From contig AP018280.1 in assembly GCA_004296455.1 (NCBI GenBank), forward strand, positions 992,001 through 1,056,000: a stretch of DNA of 64,000 nt. Direction: 5' to 3'. The position numbers and the translations under genes were made by a program. How positions within the stretch are numbered: position 1 is the stretch's first letter; each line of letters starts with the position of its first letter. This document shows, piece after piece, positions 9,030 through 18,146 of the stretch. The notes under the pieces were generated by a model. The model saw nothing but the letters and a program-made list of their open reading frames with translations. It did not search any database and had not been told where the DNA came from. Source of the DNA: Calothrix sp. NIES-4101 (GTDB lineage: Bacteria > Cyanobacteriota > Cyanobacteriia > Cyanobacteriales > Nostocaceae).

Positions 9030-12023
9030 ATGAAATCATTACTACCAGACCGCCAAAAAACAATAGTGCAATGGGTAAGCCAAGCAACTGGTATCAACAC
9101 TTTGGGCGTGAAAGTTCGGTTGCGGGGAAATGACTTACATATTTTGTGCGAATCTATTGAGTGTCCTCCACGCTGGCAAACTTTGTCTGATTTGTTGACG
9201 GCTTTACAGCAAACAGACCTAGAAGCTCTCAAGAGTAGCGATAGTAACGAACAACCTTCAATATATCAAGTATTCGTCTATGGCAGAAAAAAAGCTGCCA
9301 AGCGTCCAGAATGGTGTCATCGAGTTTATTTGAACCAACTTGATCGCCATTTAGAACAAATTAATCAAGCCTTACTCCGGGAAAAGTCTAAGCAACCCGG
9401 GGGAGCAATGATTGTCTCTAATGAAAGCTTGGCGCGACAAGGTGATCCAGATGCGATCGCTAGATATCTCAGCGAAACCCTCAGCGCTTACAATATCAGT
9501 GTTCAAGTCAAAATTAAGAAACCAAAACAGTCAGGTGGAAATCTGGGATTAACTGACCCTAAAGCTCCCCAATCCTCCACTGCCAGCAATCGCTTGTGGG
9601 TACTTTGTCAATCCAGCTACAGCCCTGAACCTAGCCTCATCGCTGAACCTGTAGCCCAAAAACTCCGCCATCTCAAACTTGCTGGTTATCAAGACGCTAT
9701 CATTGTCGCTCAAGTCCAGGGAGAAAGGAAAACTGACTGGACGCTACGGATCGATTTAACTCCGCCAGAAATCATGCTCAAAGAATGGGCAAGGTGGGGC
9801 GATGTGGAAGCTTTAGGACAATACCTGAATGAAAAGTTGTCCGGTAAAAACATTAAAGTCTCAACATCGCTACAAGAAACAACGCTGCACTTATTTTGCT
9901 CTTCAATTAACTCTCCCCATGCCATATCTCCGGCACCGCACCGAACCCGATGCATGGAAACAATTGGCACAATCCTCGAAGATATTGCCCCACAAGCTAT
10001 CACCGCCGCGACTCTCTACGGACAAACGAGCAAAGATGCAGACCCTGCTTGGATTGACTGGCTTTCATTACCTGCACAACAACACCCAGCCTTAGCAATT
10101 TCTACCTTAGAATTAGCTAGTTCTGCGGATGAACCAGCGATTATTTTTTTACTAGAAAGATTACTCAACCCTGATTTAAATTGGCGCTTAAAAACAGGTG
10201 GTATTCGTGTTCTCCTGCTCCGTAAAGGTGACTTGCTTCATGTTATGTGTGATGCACCTGTTTGCCCCAAGCGCAAACAAGTTGCCAGCAAAGTCATCAA
10301 ATTGCTGCGCCAAATTAAAATTCCCGGAGTTATCGGCGTGCGAATTTATGGTCGCCGTGCAGGTAATAAAGAAGCTGTTTGGCACTATGGGGTGGACTTC
10401 CAAACTAGGGAACGTGTTGTCCCAGAACCAACTCCCGAATTTGCCGCAATTTCTGCCTATGTCCACGAACTTTTACCATCAGACTCAAATGAGTCGGGAT
10501 TGCGCCCCGACTTAACCACAAAAGAAGTTCAAACTTTTGTCAAAAAAGTTGCTCATGATTGGGGTGCTAGTGCCAGAAAGTTTCTCTTAGCAACTCAATT
10601 GTTTACAGATATTGGTCAGTCGTCAGAGCAAAATGCATCTGTACAAGGACATTTGGTGGCCTTAATTTGGGGTAGCTTAGGTTTATTGCTGACGGTGCAA
10701 ACAGATTGGGTACTTAATTATTTGGTTTCTCGTCCCAATCCGCAAACTGCTGCGATCGCCAGTAATACTACTCCCACATCCCCCACAAATGATATATCGA
10801 ACACAATTAAGCTGAAAAATAATACAGACAATTCGCAACCAGATAAAAGTGCCTTTAACGATTCGGGATTTACGCAGTCACCGGCTACTAATTCTCCAAG
10901 GCAAAATCAAGCAACGGCAATTCTTTTAGCTGCACGTACCCAAACACCCACATTTAACGCCCGCCAACTCGACGAGCAACTAGCAATCTACAAACAGCGC
11001 TTACAGAAAAATGGCACAACTCCAGATATTTTAATTATCGGTTCATCACGTGCCCTACGCGGAATTGATCCCGTTGCCCTCTCCAAAAAATTAGCCAAGC
11101 AAGGCTATCCAGACTTAGATATTTTTAATTTTGGGATCAATGGAGCTACTGCCCAAGTCGTTGATTTTATTTTGCGTAAAGTCCTTGAACCCCAAGAAGT
11201 TCCGAAAATGATTGTCTGGGCAGATGGTGTTCGGGCGTTTAATAGTGGACGTGAGGACATAACCTACCGGGCAATTACAGCATCACCTGGTTACCAAGAA
11301 GCGATTGAAAAGTTTATTGCTCAGGGTAAGAACCCGAATCGGGAAGCAAAACAGCTATCAAAATTAGCTGCAAACTCTAAAACAAACCACCAGCAAGAGA
11401 ATAGCTATCAAGTAGTAGATAAGTGGTTTAATCAAGGATTAGCGGGCTTTTCCAGCACTTACCAAAATCGCGATCGCTTGAAGACAAATTTAAATGAACG
11501 AATAAAATCGTTACCAATTTTTAGTAGCGAAACGGCAACTCAGACAAAAATAAACCCCAATGATGCTGAACAGGATACATCCTCCCAGTCTGTAGACTTT
11601 GATGGCTTTTTGGCGCTATCAATTCGCTTTAATCCTACAGCCTATTATCAAAAACACTCGAAAGTTAGTGGCAGCTATGACAATGACTATAAATCATTCT
11701 TACTGGGAGGAGAACAAGATGCCGCATTGCAAAACATTCTTCAATTTACCCAATCAGAAAAAATATCTTTGGTATTTGTGAATATGCCCCTCACAGCCGA
11801 ATATTTAGACCCAATTCGTAGTCAACACGAGCAAGAATTTCAGCAATACATGTCGAGAATAGCTAGCGATCGCTCTCATTTTGTTTTCCGGGATTTGAGT
11901 TTACTTTATCCTCAAAAAAACGATTATTTTTCAGACCCCAGCCACCTCAACCGCTATGGTGCATACGAAGTATCTAACCATATTGCTAAAGACCCGATGA
12001 TTCCCTGGAGTAATAAAAAATAA
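9030..12023 (+). CDS. DUF1574-type protein: four-fold N-terminal repeat, membrane span, SGNH-like domain
   Basis: 997 residues. The N-terminal half holds four diverged copies of a ~100-residue module, at about 15-108, 130-232, 252-345 and 360-465. Each has a core like LHILCES, LWVLCQS, LHLFCSS or LHVMCDA, and ends with a strand of the VYGRKKAAKRPEW type. A membrane span is likely near 535-560 (LVALIWGSLGLLLTV), then a low-complexity linker. From ~665 an SGNH/DltD-like domain follows: IIGSSRALRGIDP (nucleophile Ser), IFNFGINGATAQ, and FSDPSHLNRYG carrying the Asp/His pair. Related proteins partner with MBOAT acyltransferases in O-acylating envelope polymers, and an MBOAT gene starts 161 bases downstream. 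The DUF name is from memory; the architecture is read directly. Confidence 0.8.
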   Translation: MKSLLPDRQKTIVQWVSQATGINTLGVKVRLRGNDLHILCESIECPPRWQTLSDLLTALQQTDLEALKSSDSNEQPSIYQVFVYGRKKAAKRPEWCHRVYLNQLDRHLEQINQALLREKSKQPGGAMIVSNESLARQGDPDAIARYLSETLSAYNISVQVKIKKPKQSGGNLGLTDPKAPQSSTASNRLWVLCQSSYSPEPSLIAEPVAQKLRHLKLAGYQDAIIVAQVQGERKTDWTLRIDLTPPEIMLKEWARWGDVEALGQYLNEKLSGKNIKVSTSLQETTLHLFCSSINSPHAISPAPHRTRCMETIGTILEDIAPQAITAATLYGQTSKDADPAWIDWLSLPAQQHPALAISTLELASSADEPAIIFLLERLLNPDLNWRLKTGGIRVLLLRKGDLLHVMCDAPVCPKRKQVASKVIKLLRQIKIPGVIGVRIYGRRAGNKEAVWHYGVDFQTRERVVPEPTPEFAAISAYVHELLPSDSNESGLRPDLTTKEVQTFVKKVAHDWGASARKFLLATQLFTDIGQSSEQNASVQGHLVALIWGSLGLLLTVQTDWVLNYLVSRPNPQTAAIASNTTPTSPTNDISNTIKLKNNTDNSQPDKSAFNDSGFTQSPATNSPRQNQATAILLAARTQTPTFNARQLDEQLAIYKQRLQKNGTTPDILIIGSSRALRGIDPVALSKKLAKQGYPDLDIFNFGINGATAQVVDFILRKVLEPQEVPKMIVWADGVRAFNSGREDITYRAITASPGYQEAIEKFIAQGKNPNREAKQLSKLAANSKTNHQQENSYQVVDKWFNQGLAGFSSTYQNRDRLKTNLNERIKSLPIFSSETATQTKINPNDAEQDTSSQSVDFDGFLALSIRFNPTAYYQKHSKVSGSYDNDYKSFLLGGEQDAALQNILQFTQSEKISLVFVNMPLTAEYLDPIRSQHEQEFQQYMSRIASDRSHFVFRDLSLLYPQKNDYFSDPSHLNRYGAYEVSNHIAKDPMIPWSNKK

Positions 12024-12184
12024 TTTGTTATTCATGATTCTTATATTTACAGCACTTTTGAGGTACGTGAGGTACACAAATTTCAGGTTAGCGTTTAAGC
12101 CTTTGAATTTTGATTGAGTGCTGTACCTCATAAACATCGAATCTGCTGTATCATCCACAATGCCCATCAATCATTAAAATTTCC

Positions 12185-13690
12185 ATGAATTTAATATCTA
12201 TTACATACGGATTATTTTTAATTAGCCTTCTGGGTATTTACTGGTCTGTTGGGCAAGAAGAATTGCGCTTATGGGTACTTTTAATTGCTAGCATCATTTT
12301 TTATATTTCCTATCAACCCGCATATATACTGCTACTCTTAGTTTTAGTTTTTATCAACTATCGCCTTGGTATAGAGCTTGGAGATAATACTTCTCCCGGA
12401 CAGCATTCTCAAGATTGGCAAATATCTAATGAAGAATGGCAATATGCCCAAGCTGACTGGAATCGTCGCCGCCTAATACTAGTTTCCACAGGCATATTTA
12501 TCAATGTTTTTATCCTATTTGGATTTAAATATCTGGTTCCTTTTCTGAAATTTGCCATACCACAAACTACCGCAAATAGTATTGGCTTAGATTCATTTAA
12601 ACTAGTTGCACCTTTAGGAATTTCCTACTTTGTTTTTGAATGTATTGCCTATTTAGTTGATATTTATCGTGGCGCTCCGGCAACGGGTAACTTTGTCAAA
12701 TTTGCTGCTTATAAATTATTTTTTGCGAAAATTACTTCTGGTCCCATCACTCGCTTTCATCAAGTTACCCAACAGTTTAAAAATAATCAAGTTCCTACCG
12801 TTGATAGCATTACTGAAGCACTGTGGTTAATTGCTCGAGGAGCAGTGAAAAAAGGCTTATTTGCTGACAATATTGGGATTTTTGTTGATATTTGCTTCGG
12901 TAATCTTCAACGCGCTGGTAGTAGCGATATTTGGTTAGCAACCTTCGCCTATGGTTTACAGCTTTATCTAGATTTTAGCGGCTATGTCGATATTGCTCGC
13001 GGTAGTGCTTTACTATTCGGTTTAAAATTACCAGAAAACTTTGATTTCCCCTACTTTGCCACTAGTATCGCCGATTTTTGGCGACGTTGGCATATGACGT
13101 TGGGTGATTGGTTGCGAAATTATCTATATTTCCCCCTTGGTGGTTCCCGTGCTGGTTTGGAGCGTACCTGCGTGAACCTGATGATTGTTATGGTTGTCTG
13201 CGGGATTTGGCACGGTGCAACTTTGGGCTTTATCATTTGGGGAATGCTGCACGGACTCGCTTTAATTATCCATCGATTAACTGATACATTAAGCGATCGC
13301 ATTGAATTTCTCGAACATTTCTGGCAATCTCCCTTTGGTATTATCATTGCATGGCTTCTCACCCAAGTTATGGTTTTCACTTCTTGGATTTGGTTCCGCT
13401 TACCCAATCTCAAAGATTCGTGGCTAGCCACACAACATCTCTGGGGACATCCAGCTGATTCCCAATTTGCCCAGCTTGTGTATATAGAGGCATTCAAGAT
13501 GAGTCAATCACAAATTGCCATATTGCTGGGGACGTTGGCAACCTGTATGTCAATCACCTACTTCTTTAGCCGCAGATTGAAACTACAATTCACTTGGCAC
13601 ATCAAACTTCTTTTTGTACCCTTATGTCTCTATGCTGTTTGGCTATTGGCTCCTGAAGGTAGTCTTCCTTTCATCTATTTTGATTATTAA
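12185..13690 (+). CDS. MBOAT-family O-acyltransferase (DltB/AlgI-like)
   Basis: 501 residues with about ten hydrophobic spans. The catalytic-region signatures are present: FAYGLQLYLDFSGYVDIARG and the invariant histidine in VCGIWHGATLGFIIWG, preceded by FWRRWHMTLGDWLRNYLYFPLGGSR. Such proteins move an acyl group (acetyl in AlgI, D-alanyl in DltB) across the membrane to an extracytoplasmic acceptor, normally with an SGNH partner. Here the partner is probably the DUF1574 gene immediately upstream. A loop near residues 65-100 (SNEEWQYAQADWNRRR) is cytoplasmic and charged. The acceptor, probably an exopolysaccharide or wall polymer, is inferred only. Confidence 0.92.
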   Translation: MNLISITYGLFLISLLGIYWSVGQEELRLWVLLIASIIFYISYQPAYILLLLVLVFINYRLGIELGDNTSPGQHSQDWQISNEEWQYAQADWNRRRLILVSTGIFINVFILFGFKYLVPFLKFAIPQTTANSIGLDSFKLVAPLGISYFVFECIAYLVDIYRGAPATGNFVKFAAYKLFFAKITSGPITRFHQVTQQFKNNQVPTVDSITEALWLIARGAVKKGLFADNIGIFVDICFGNLQRAGSSDIWLATFAYGLQLYLDFSGYVDIARGSALLFGLKLPENFDFPYFATSIADFWRRWHMTLGDWLRNYLYFPLGGSRAGLERTCVNLMIVMVVCGIWHGATLGFIIWGMLHGLALIIHRLTDTLSDRIEFLEHFWQSPFGIIIAWLLTQVMVFTSWIWFRLPNLKDSWLATQHLWGHPADSQFAQLVYIEAFKMSQSQIAILLGTLATCMSITYFFSRRLKLQFTWHIKLLFVPLCLYAVWLLAPEGSLPFIYFDY

Positions 13691-13938
13691 TTTATTCCTC
13701 GTAACCTGTAGGGGAGACAAAATATAGCGATTCCAGTCCTGCAAGCAGGCTTTCCTAGGTAAGGAACTGTGTGACTGCTTTAAACAAAGGTTTGTAGTGT
13801 CACCTACTAAGCAGCGATTGGATGGCAGTTACAAAGCCAGGGCTAGCGCAGATTTCAGACACAATTATCATCGATGTACATTTATGTGCAATACTGCTTG
13901 CTCACTGTAAATTTTTTAGCGATTTATTTTATACCAAA

Positions 13939-14832
13939 TCAAAAAATGTTTGCGACAGATAGTGCATTTAAAATGAAATCATAACCAGTTAGAGAAGCAA
14001 CAACTTCAGAGGTAAGCTGGCTCAGAAGTTCTGCAACTTTTTCTCTCAAGCAGTCCAAATTGTCAAACAATTCCCACTTCAAGTCCTTTTTTAAATGCTC
14101 CCAAACCCTCTCTATTGGATTTAGTTCTGGGCAATAAGGTGGTTGAAATATTAAAATTATATTCTCTGGTACTTTTAATTTTTTCGCTTTGTGAAATAAT
14201 CCATTGTCAACTTGAATTATATTAAGACTATCTGGATTACTTGCTGCAAATTCCTAAAAGGAATTGTTGGTAGCAATCGCTATCAACATGAGAAAATTCC
14301 CAAAAAAAGCTTTCCCCTGTCAATGGTTCTATTATTCCATATAGCCAGAATGCTTTAAATTTCCATTGCCAATCACCTGTTGGCTTTACTCCCTTTAGGG
14401 TTATTCTTCTACCTTCTATTGTTTTGAGTCCAAATCGACTTTCATCTTCTGCAAAATAACGAATCTTTTTATATTTTATTCCTACTACTTCTGCATACTG
14501 CGAGATTAGCTGCAAGTCGTCACAGAGGTTTTTTTAAAAGCCTCTAATTTTTCTTGGTTTTGCTTACTATTTCGCGGACGCACAACTTTTAGTTTCGTAT
14601 TCATCTCATACCTGACTAAATGATGTACCGTTGCATATTCCGCTTCTACTCCTAAGACATTTCCTAGCCATTGTTGGACTTCTTTGTAGCTTGTAAATCC
14701 AACTTCTGGGTCTTCTAGTTGCTTTTTTATACTTTCTACTGCCCAGTTCGGTATTACCCTATTTCTACCCGGACTTTTTCCAATTGGTATTACTTGACAA
14801 ATATTGATGAAGTTTTGTATCTTGGGTTTAAG
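13939..14832 (-). pseudogene. IS630-family transposase relic, 5'-truncated with two frameshifts
   Basis: Three reading frames on the minus strand join into one IS630-type transposase. Frame one (from ~14832) gives KSPGRNRVIPNWAVESIKK and VHHLVRYEMNTKLKVVRPRN. It breaks at a run of seven A (about 14526-14532), where one extra A would restore AFKKNLCDDLQ. Frame two (14237-14515) carries the first catalytic Asp in FAEDESRFGL. It breaks again near 14250. Frame three carries VDNGLFHKAKKL and the final Glu in CPELNPIERVWEHLKK, ending at TGA 13939-13941. All three DDE residues survive. The usual ~70-residue helix-turn-helix N-terminus is missing, so this is a dead copy. No terminal inverted repeats were identified. 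Confidence 0.85.
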
Positions 14833-15140
14833 TGTAGTAAATAAATGTTTTGATAAACAATAGGGAAATTAACCTAAGTTTACAAAAGTTAAAGTCTCAC
14901 CGATTTTATAACGATAAATCAAGAGAAAGAAAAACAACTATTTATTAATAAGTGTTAAGATAGAGAGATATTATTACCTACACGCTTCGGGTAATAAAGT
15001 TTCGTAAGCAGAATCAAGTTAATAGATTAGAAATACTAATATTAAGTATCTACTCTTATTAGTGCGATCGCTGTAGAGTTGTAGGTACGGGTAAATAACA
15101 CTTACCTAAAAAATTCACAAATTTTTGCACTCATAAGAAC
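14833..15140 (+). promoter_or_regulatory. psbA upstream region and probable 5' UTR
   Basis: The 308 bases between the transposase relic and psbA contain AT-rich DNA, a HIP1 octamer (15064-15071) and two small inverted repeats near the gene: ATTACC...GGTAAT around 14975-14997, and TAGGTA...TACCTA around 15082-15109. psbA genes are light-regulated with structured AU-rich leaders, so this is the expected place for the promoter and leader. I could not fix a -35/-10 pair with confidence. The Shine-Dalgarno before the ATG is weak (aagaac). Confidence 0.5.
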
Positions 15141-16223
15141 ATGACAACAACCTTACAGCGTCGCTCCGGTGCGAACGGTTGGGAGCGTTTCTGCGAGTGG
15201 ATTACCAGCACTGAAAACCGCATCTATGTCGGTTGGTTCGGTGTTTTGATGATTCCTACTCTGCTTGCAGCAACTACCTGCTTCATTATCGCTTTCATCG
15301 CAGCACCTCCTGTAGATATCGATGGTATCCGTGAACCTGTTGCAGGTTCATTGATCTACGGCAACAACATCATCTCCGGTGCGGTTGTTCCTTCCTCAAA
15401 CGCCATTGGTCTTCACTTTTACCCCATCTGGGAAGCAGCTTCCTTAGATGAGTGGTTGTATAACGGCGGTCCTTACCAATTGGTAGTTTTCCACTTCCTC
15501 ATTGGTTGTGCTTGCTACATGGGTCGTCAGTGGGAATTATCCTACCGCTTGGGAATGCGTCCTTGGATTTGCGTAGCTTACTCTGCACCTTTGGCATCGG
15601 CTACCGCAGTATTCTTGATCTACCCCATTGGTCAAGGTTCTTTCTCTGATGGTATGCCCTTGGGTATCTCCGGAACCTTCAACTTCATGATTGTGTTCCA
15701 AGCAGAACATAACATCTTGATGCACCCCTTCCACATGTTAGGTGTGGCTGGTGTATTTGGTGGTAGCTTGTTCTCCGCAATGCACGGTTCATTGGTAACC
15801 TCTTCCTTAGTTCGTGAGACATCAGAAACCGAAAGCTTGAACTACGGTTACAAATTCGGTCAAGAAGAAGAAACCTACAACATCGTTGCTGCTCACGGTT
15901 ACTTCGGTCGCTTGATCTTCCAATACGCTTCTTTCAATAACAGTCGCTCTTTGCACTTCTTCTTAGGTGCTTGGCCAGTTGTTGGTATCTGGTTCACTGC
16001 ACTAGGTATCTCAACAATGGCATTCAACTTAAATGGTTTCAACTTCAACCAGTCGGTAATCGACTCACAAGGTCGCGTTATCAATACCTGGGCTGACGTA
16101 ATCAACCGCGCTAACTTGGGTATGGAAGTAATGCACGAGCGTAATGCTCACAACTTCCCTCTTGACTTGGCTGCTGGAACAGAAACCCCTGTTGCAATTG
16201 CTGCACCTGCAATCAATGGTTAA
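15141..16223 (+). CDS. psbA: Photosystem II D1 protein, Q130 form
   Basis: 360 residues, the standard D1 precursor length. D1 binds P680, pheophytin, QB and the Mn4CaO5 cluster in the thylakoid. All functional residues are in register: Tyr161 (YZ), His190, P680 ligand His198, iron/QB-site His215 and His272, Ser264 and His252 at QB, and the Mn ligands Asp170, Glu189, His332, Glu333, Asp342 and Ala344. The C-terminal extension after [10 protein letters not shown] is the CtpA cleavage site. Residue 130 is Gln, the variant known from low-light or standard D1 copies rather than Glu130 high-light forms. A strong hairpin terminator follows. Other psbA copies are expected elsewhere in the genome but not seen here. 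Confidence 0.99.
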   Translation: MTTTLQRRSGANGWERFCEWITSTENRIYVGWFGVLMIPTLLAATTCFIIAFIAAPPVDIDGIREPVAGSLIYGNNIISGAVVPSSNAIGLHFYPIWEAASLDEWLYNGGPYQLVVFHFLIGCACYMGRQWELSYRLGMRPWICVAYSAPLASATAVFLIYPIGQGSFSDGMPLGISGTFNFMIVFQAEHNILMHPFHMLGVAGVFGGSLFSAMHGSLVTSSLVRETSETESLNYGYKFGQEEETYNIVAAHGYFGRLIFQYASFNNSRSLHFFLGAWPVVGIWFTALGISTMAFNLNGFNFNQSVIDSQGRVINTWADVINRANLGMEVMHERNAHNFPLDLAAGTETPVAIAAPAING

Positions 16224-16246
16224 TCAGTCGGTTGAGTAAAGTTGTA

Positions 16247-16268
16247 GAGATGTGCTGTAACACATCTC
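16247..16268. repeat. Short palindrome downstream of psbA
   Basis: A perfect 8-bp inverted repeat (gagatgtg / cacatctc) with a 6-base loop, 24 bases after the psbA stop. It resembles the dispersed gtagagacgt-type palindromes common in filamentous cyanobacteria. It could act as a 3' stability hairpin ahead of the true terminator at 16293. Confidence 0.6.
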
Positions 16269-16292
16269 CACTGTAAAACTAAAGCAATCAAT

Positions 16293-16318
16293 AGCGTCTT
16301 CTTCGGAAGGCGCTTTTT
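16293..16318 (+). terminator. Intrinsic terminator of psbA
   Basis: A 9-bp stem (agcgtcttc / gaaggcgct, one G-U pair) closes a stable TTCG tetraloop and is followed by a run of T, 70 bases after the psbA stop codon. It is the clearest rho-independent terminator in the window. Confidence 0.9.
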
Positions 16319-16522
16319 ACTTCGTACCGTATTGTAAAGTTTTTTTAAGTATTTTTCAAGATGTTCCCAGAAGTTGCTTGCTAGATTTGCTGCTTTTACC
16401 GAAAACTTAATATTTAAACTTAATATTTAACTGCGTATCTAATCCTATAGACTGAATTATAAATATCTTAGTAAAGCTACTGAACTGTTTAATAAATTCT
16501 AGTTATAGAACTGGGAACTACT

Positions 16523-17092
16523 ATGAAACTCGGTGTATTTGTGCAAATCCTGAGTCTAATTGGATTTTCATTCGGCGCGATCGCTGGTATGAGTCAACCA
16601 GGTAACGCCCAAATGGGCAAGTTTTACTGTGGAATGAGTCGAGGAGTCCCGGCGACACTAGTACGCACACCGCGAGGCAATAAACCGATGATTCGCTGGG
16701 TTGATTCAGCCTTTCCTCCTCCTTGGACTCCAGAACAGCGTTGCGAAGAGATATCGATGCGATTTCAACGATTTTTCGATAATGGCACGCTGAATTTTTT
16801 GCGGGCTGGTCGGCTGAATGGTCAATCTGTGCTGTGTGTCGCTTCTTACAAGGGTGGACCTTGTTTACCAAATGGGGTTTTAGTCACCCTCAAGGCAAAT
16901 AAGAATCCGAGAGAAATTATGCAACAGTTGCTTGATAATCGCGCAGGTAGTAGCGGTGATGGCACAATTCAACTCAGTGGAGGTCGCAATCATCCAGCAG
17001 TTACTAATGATCAAGAAGCAGCCTATCTTGATGTTAAACAATTAATTGGGGAGTCCTGTCCGCAAGGTAAACCAATTTGGGAATGTCAATAA
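16523..17092 (+). CDS. COP23-domain exported protein
   Basis: 189 residues with an N-terminal signal peptide (about 1-30: hydrophobic core GVFVQILSLIGFSFGAIAG, then GNAQ before the mature start). The mature part has the cysteine pattern and central MIRWVDSAF / TPEQRCEEISMRFQRF / FLRAGRLNGQSVLCVA of the cyanobacterial COP23 (circadian oscillating protein) domain, ending with paired cysteines (ESCPQGKPIWEC). The biochemical role of COP23 proteins is unknown. The start is ATG 16523. The gene is followed after 84 bases by a secreted serine protease and then by a protease-TPR fusion, so this looks like a small extracytoplasmic cluster. In related genomes COP23 and such proteases are often neighbours (recalled, not checked). 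Confidence 0.85.
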   Translation: MKLGVFVQILSLIGFSFGAIAGMSQPGNAQMGKFYCGMSRGVPATLVRTPRGNKPMIRWVDSAFPPPWTPEQRCEEISMRFQRFFDNGTLNFLRAGRLNGQSVLCVASYKGGPCLPNGVLVTLKANKNPREIMQQLLDNRAGSSGDGTIQLSGGRNHPAVTNDQEAAYLDVKQLIGESCPQGKPIWECQ

Positions 17093-17176
17093 AAAAAGAA
17101 TTCAGGACAATCTGTACTGAAGAAAAGTCCTAAGTAAGCTCAAACCACAACTAAAACTCTAACTGACACAATTGAA

Positions 17177-17956
17177 ATGGATTGGCGTAAGATACTGCTG
17201 GTTGCCATTATCAGTAGCTTATCAATTTCTTCGGCAATACCAGCATCGCATCAGACCGTAGTAGTTGAGCGATCGCTCAATAAGCTTTCCCAGCAACAGG
17301 TGCAGAAACTTGCTGCTGCAATTACTGTGAAAATTCTATCGGGCGGTTTTCTCGGTTCGGGGATTCTTGTTCACCAAGATGGGCATGTATATACAGTCTT
17401 AACAAATGCACATGTGTTGCGTTCTAGTAAGCCACCATATCGGATTCAAACACCAGATGGTCAGGTATATGCGGCAAGTTTTCCCGTGGAGAAGTTGCAT
17501 GTCAACTCTCTACCTGAAGATGCAGATTTGGCATTACTTGAATTTCGCAGTTCCAAGCGGAAATATCAAGTTGCTTTCTTGGGTTCGAGTTCTAACTTGA
17601 ATATTGGTAATGAGGTGTTTGCTGCGGGATTTCCAGTAGATACACAAGGATTTGTAGATCGAGGTTTTAGCCTGAAAGTTGGTGAAATTAGTTTAGTGTT
17701 GGATAAAGCTTTGGAGGGAGGTTATCGCATTGGTTATACCAATGATATTCAAAAAGGGATGAGTGGTGGCCCATTACTGAATCGCGCTGGTGAAGTTGTG
17801 GCAATTAATGGGATGCACGCGGAACCACTTTGGGGAAATCCCTATGTATATCAAGATGGAACTGAACCCGATCGCGATTTGCGTTTAGAAATGGAACGTT
17901 ATAGCTGGGGTATTCCGATGGAGATTTATGTTCATCAAAGAAAGGGAAAAGGGTAA
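17177..17956 (+). CDS. Secreted trypsin-like serine protease
   Basis: 259 residues. A signal peptide occupies about 1-24 (ILLVAIISSLSISSAIPA). The chymotrypsin-fold catalytic triad is visible: His in VLTNAHVL, Asp in EDADLALLEF, and Ser in KGMSGGPLLN. There is no PDZ domain, unlike DegP/HtrA, so it is a stand-alone S1-type protease of the kind common in cyanobacteria. It shares its layout and several motifs (QTPDGQVY, MSGGP, INGMHA versus INGKAK) with the N-terminal domain of the next gene, which suggests the two are tandem paralogues. It probably acts in the periplasm. Substrate unknown. Confidence 0.88.
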   Translation: MDWRKILLVAIISSLSISSAIPASHQTVVVERSLNKLSQQQVQKLAAAITVKILSGGFLGSGILVHQDGHVYTVLTNAHVLRSSKPPYRIQTPDGQVYAASFPVEKLHVNSLPEDADLALLEFRSSKRKYQVAFLGSSSNLNIGNEVFAAGFPVDTQGFVDRGFSLKVGEISLVLDKALEGGYRIGYTNDIQKGMSGGPLLNRAGEVVAINGMHAEPLWGNPYVYQDGTEPDRDLRLEMERYSWGIPMEIYVHQRKGKG

Positions 17957-18146
17957 TGATGAATTTATTGGCAACAAGCTAGAAAATCCTTGACTGCCAA
18001 TATCCAAATTTTGTGAATTAAATTTATAGAAATATGCGAGATGTGGGAAAGAAAGTTATTTTCAAGTTTTTGATATTTTTGAGAAAAACATCCCAAATTT
18101 TAGGATTGAAAATTTGTCAATTGAGAATTTGTCAATTTATAAAAGT

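Noticed and set aside
9829-10466. Overlapping frames of ~90-105 codons on both strands inside the DUF1574 gene
   Set aside because: They lie entirely within a strongly supported larger gene in another frame and have no start signals.
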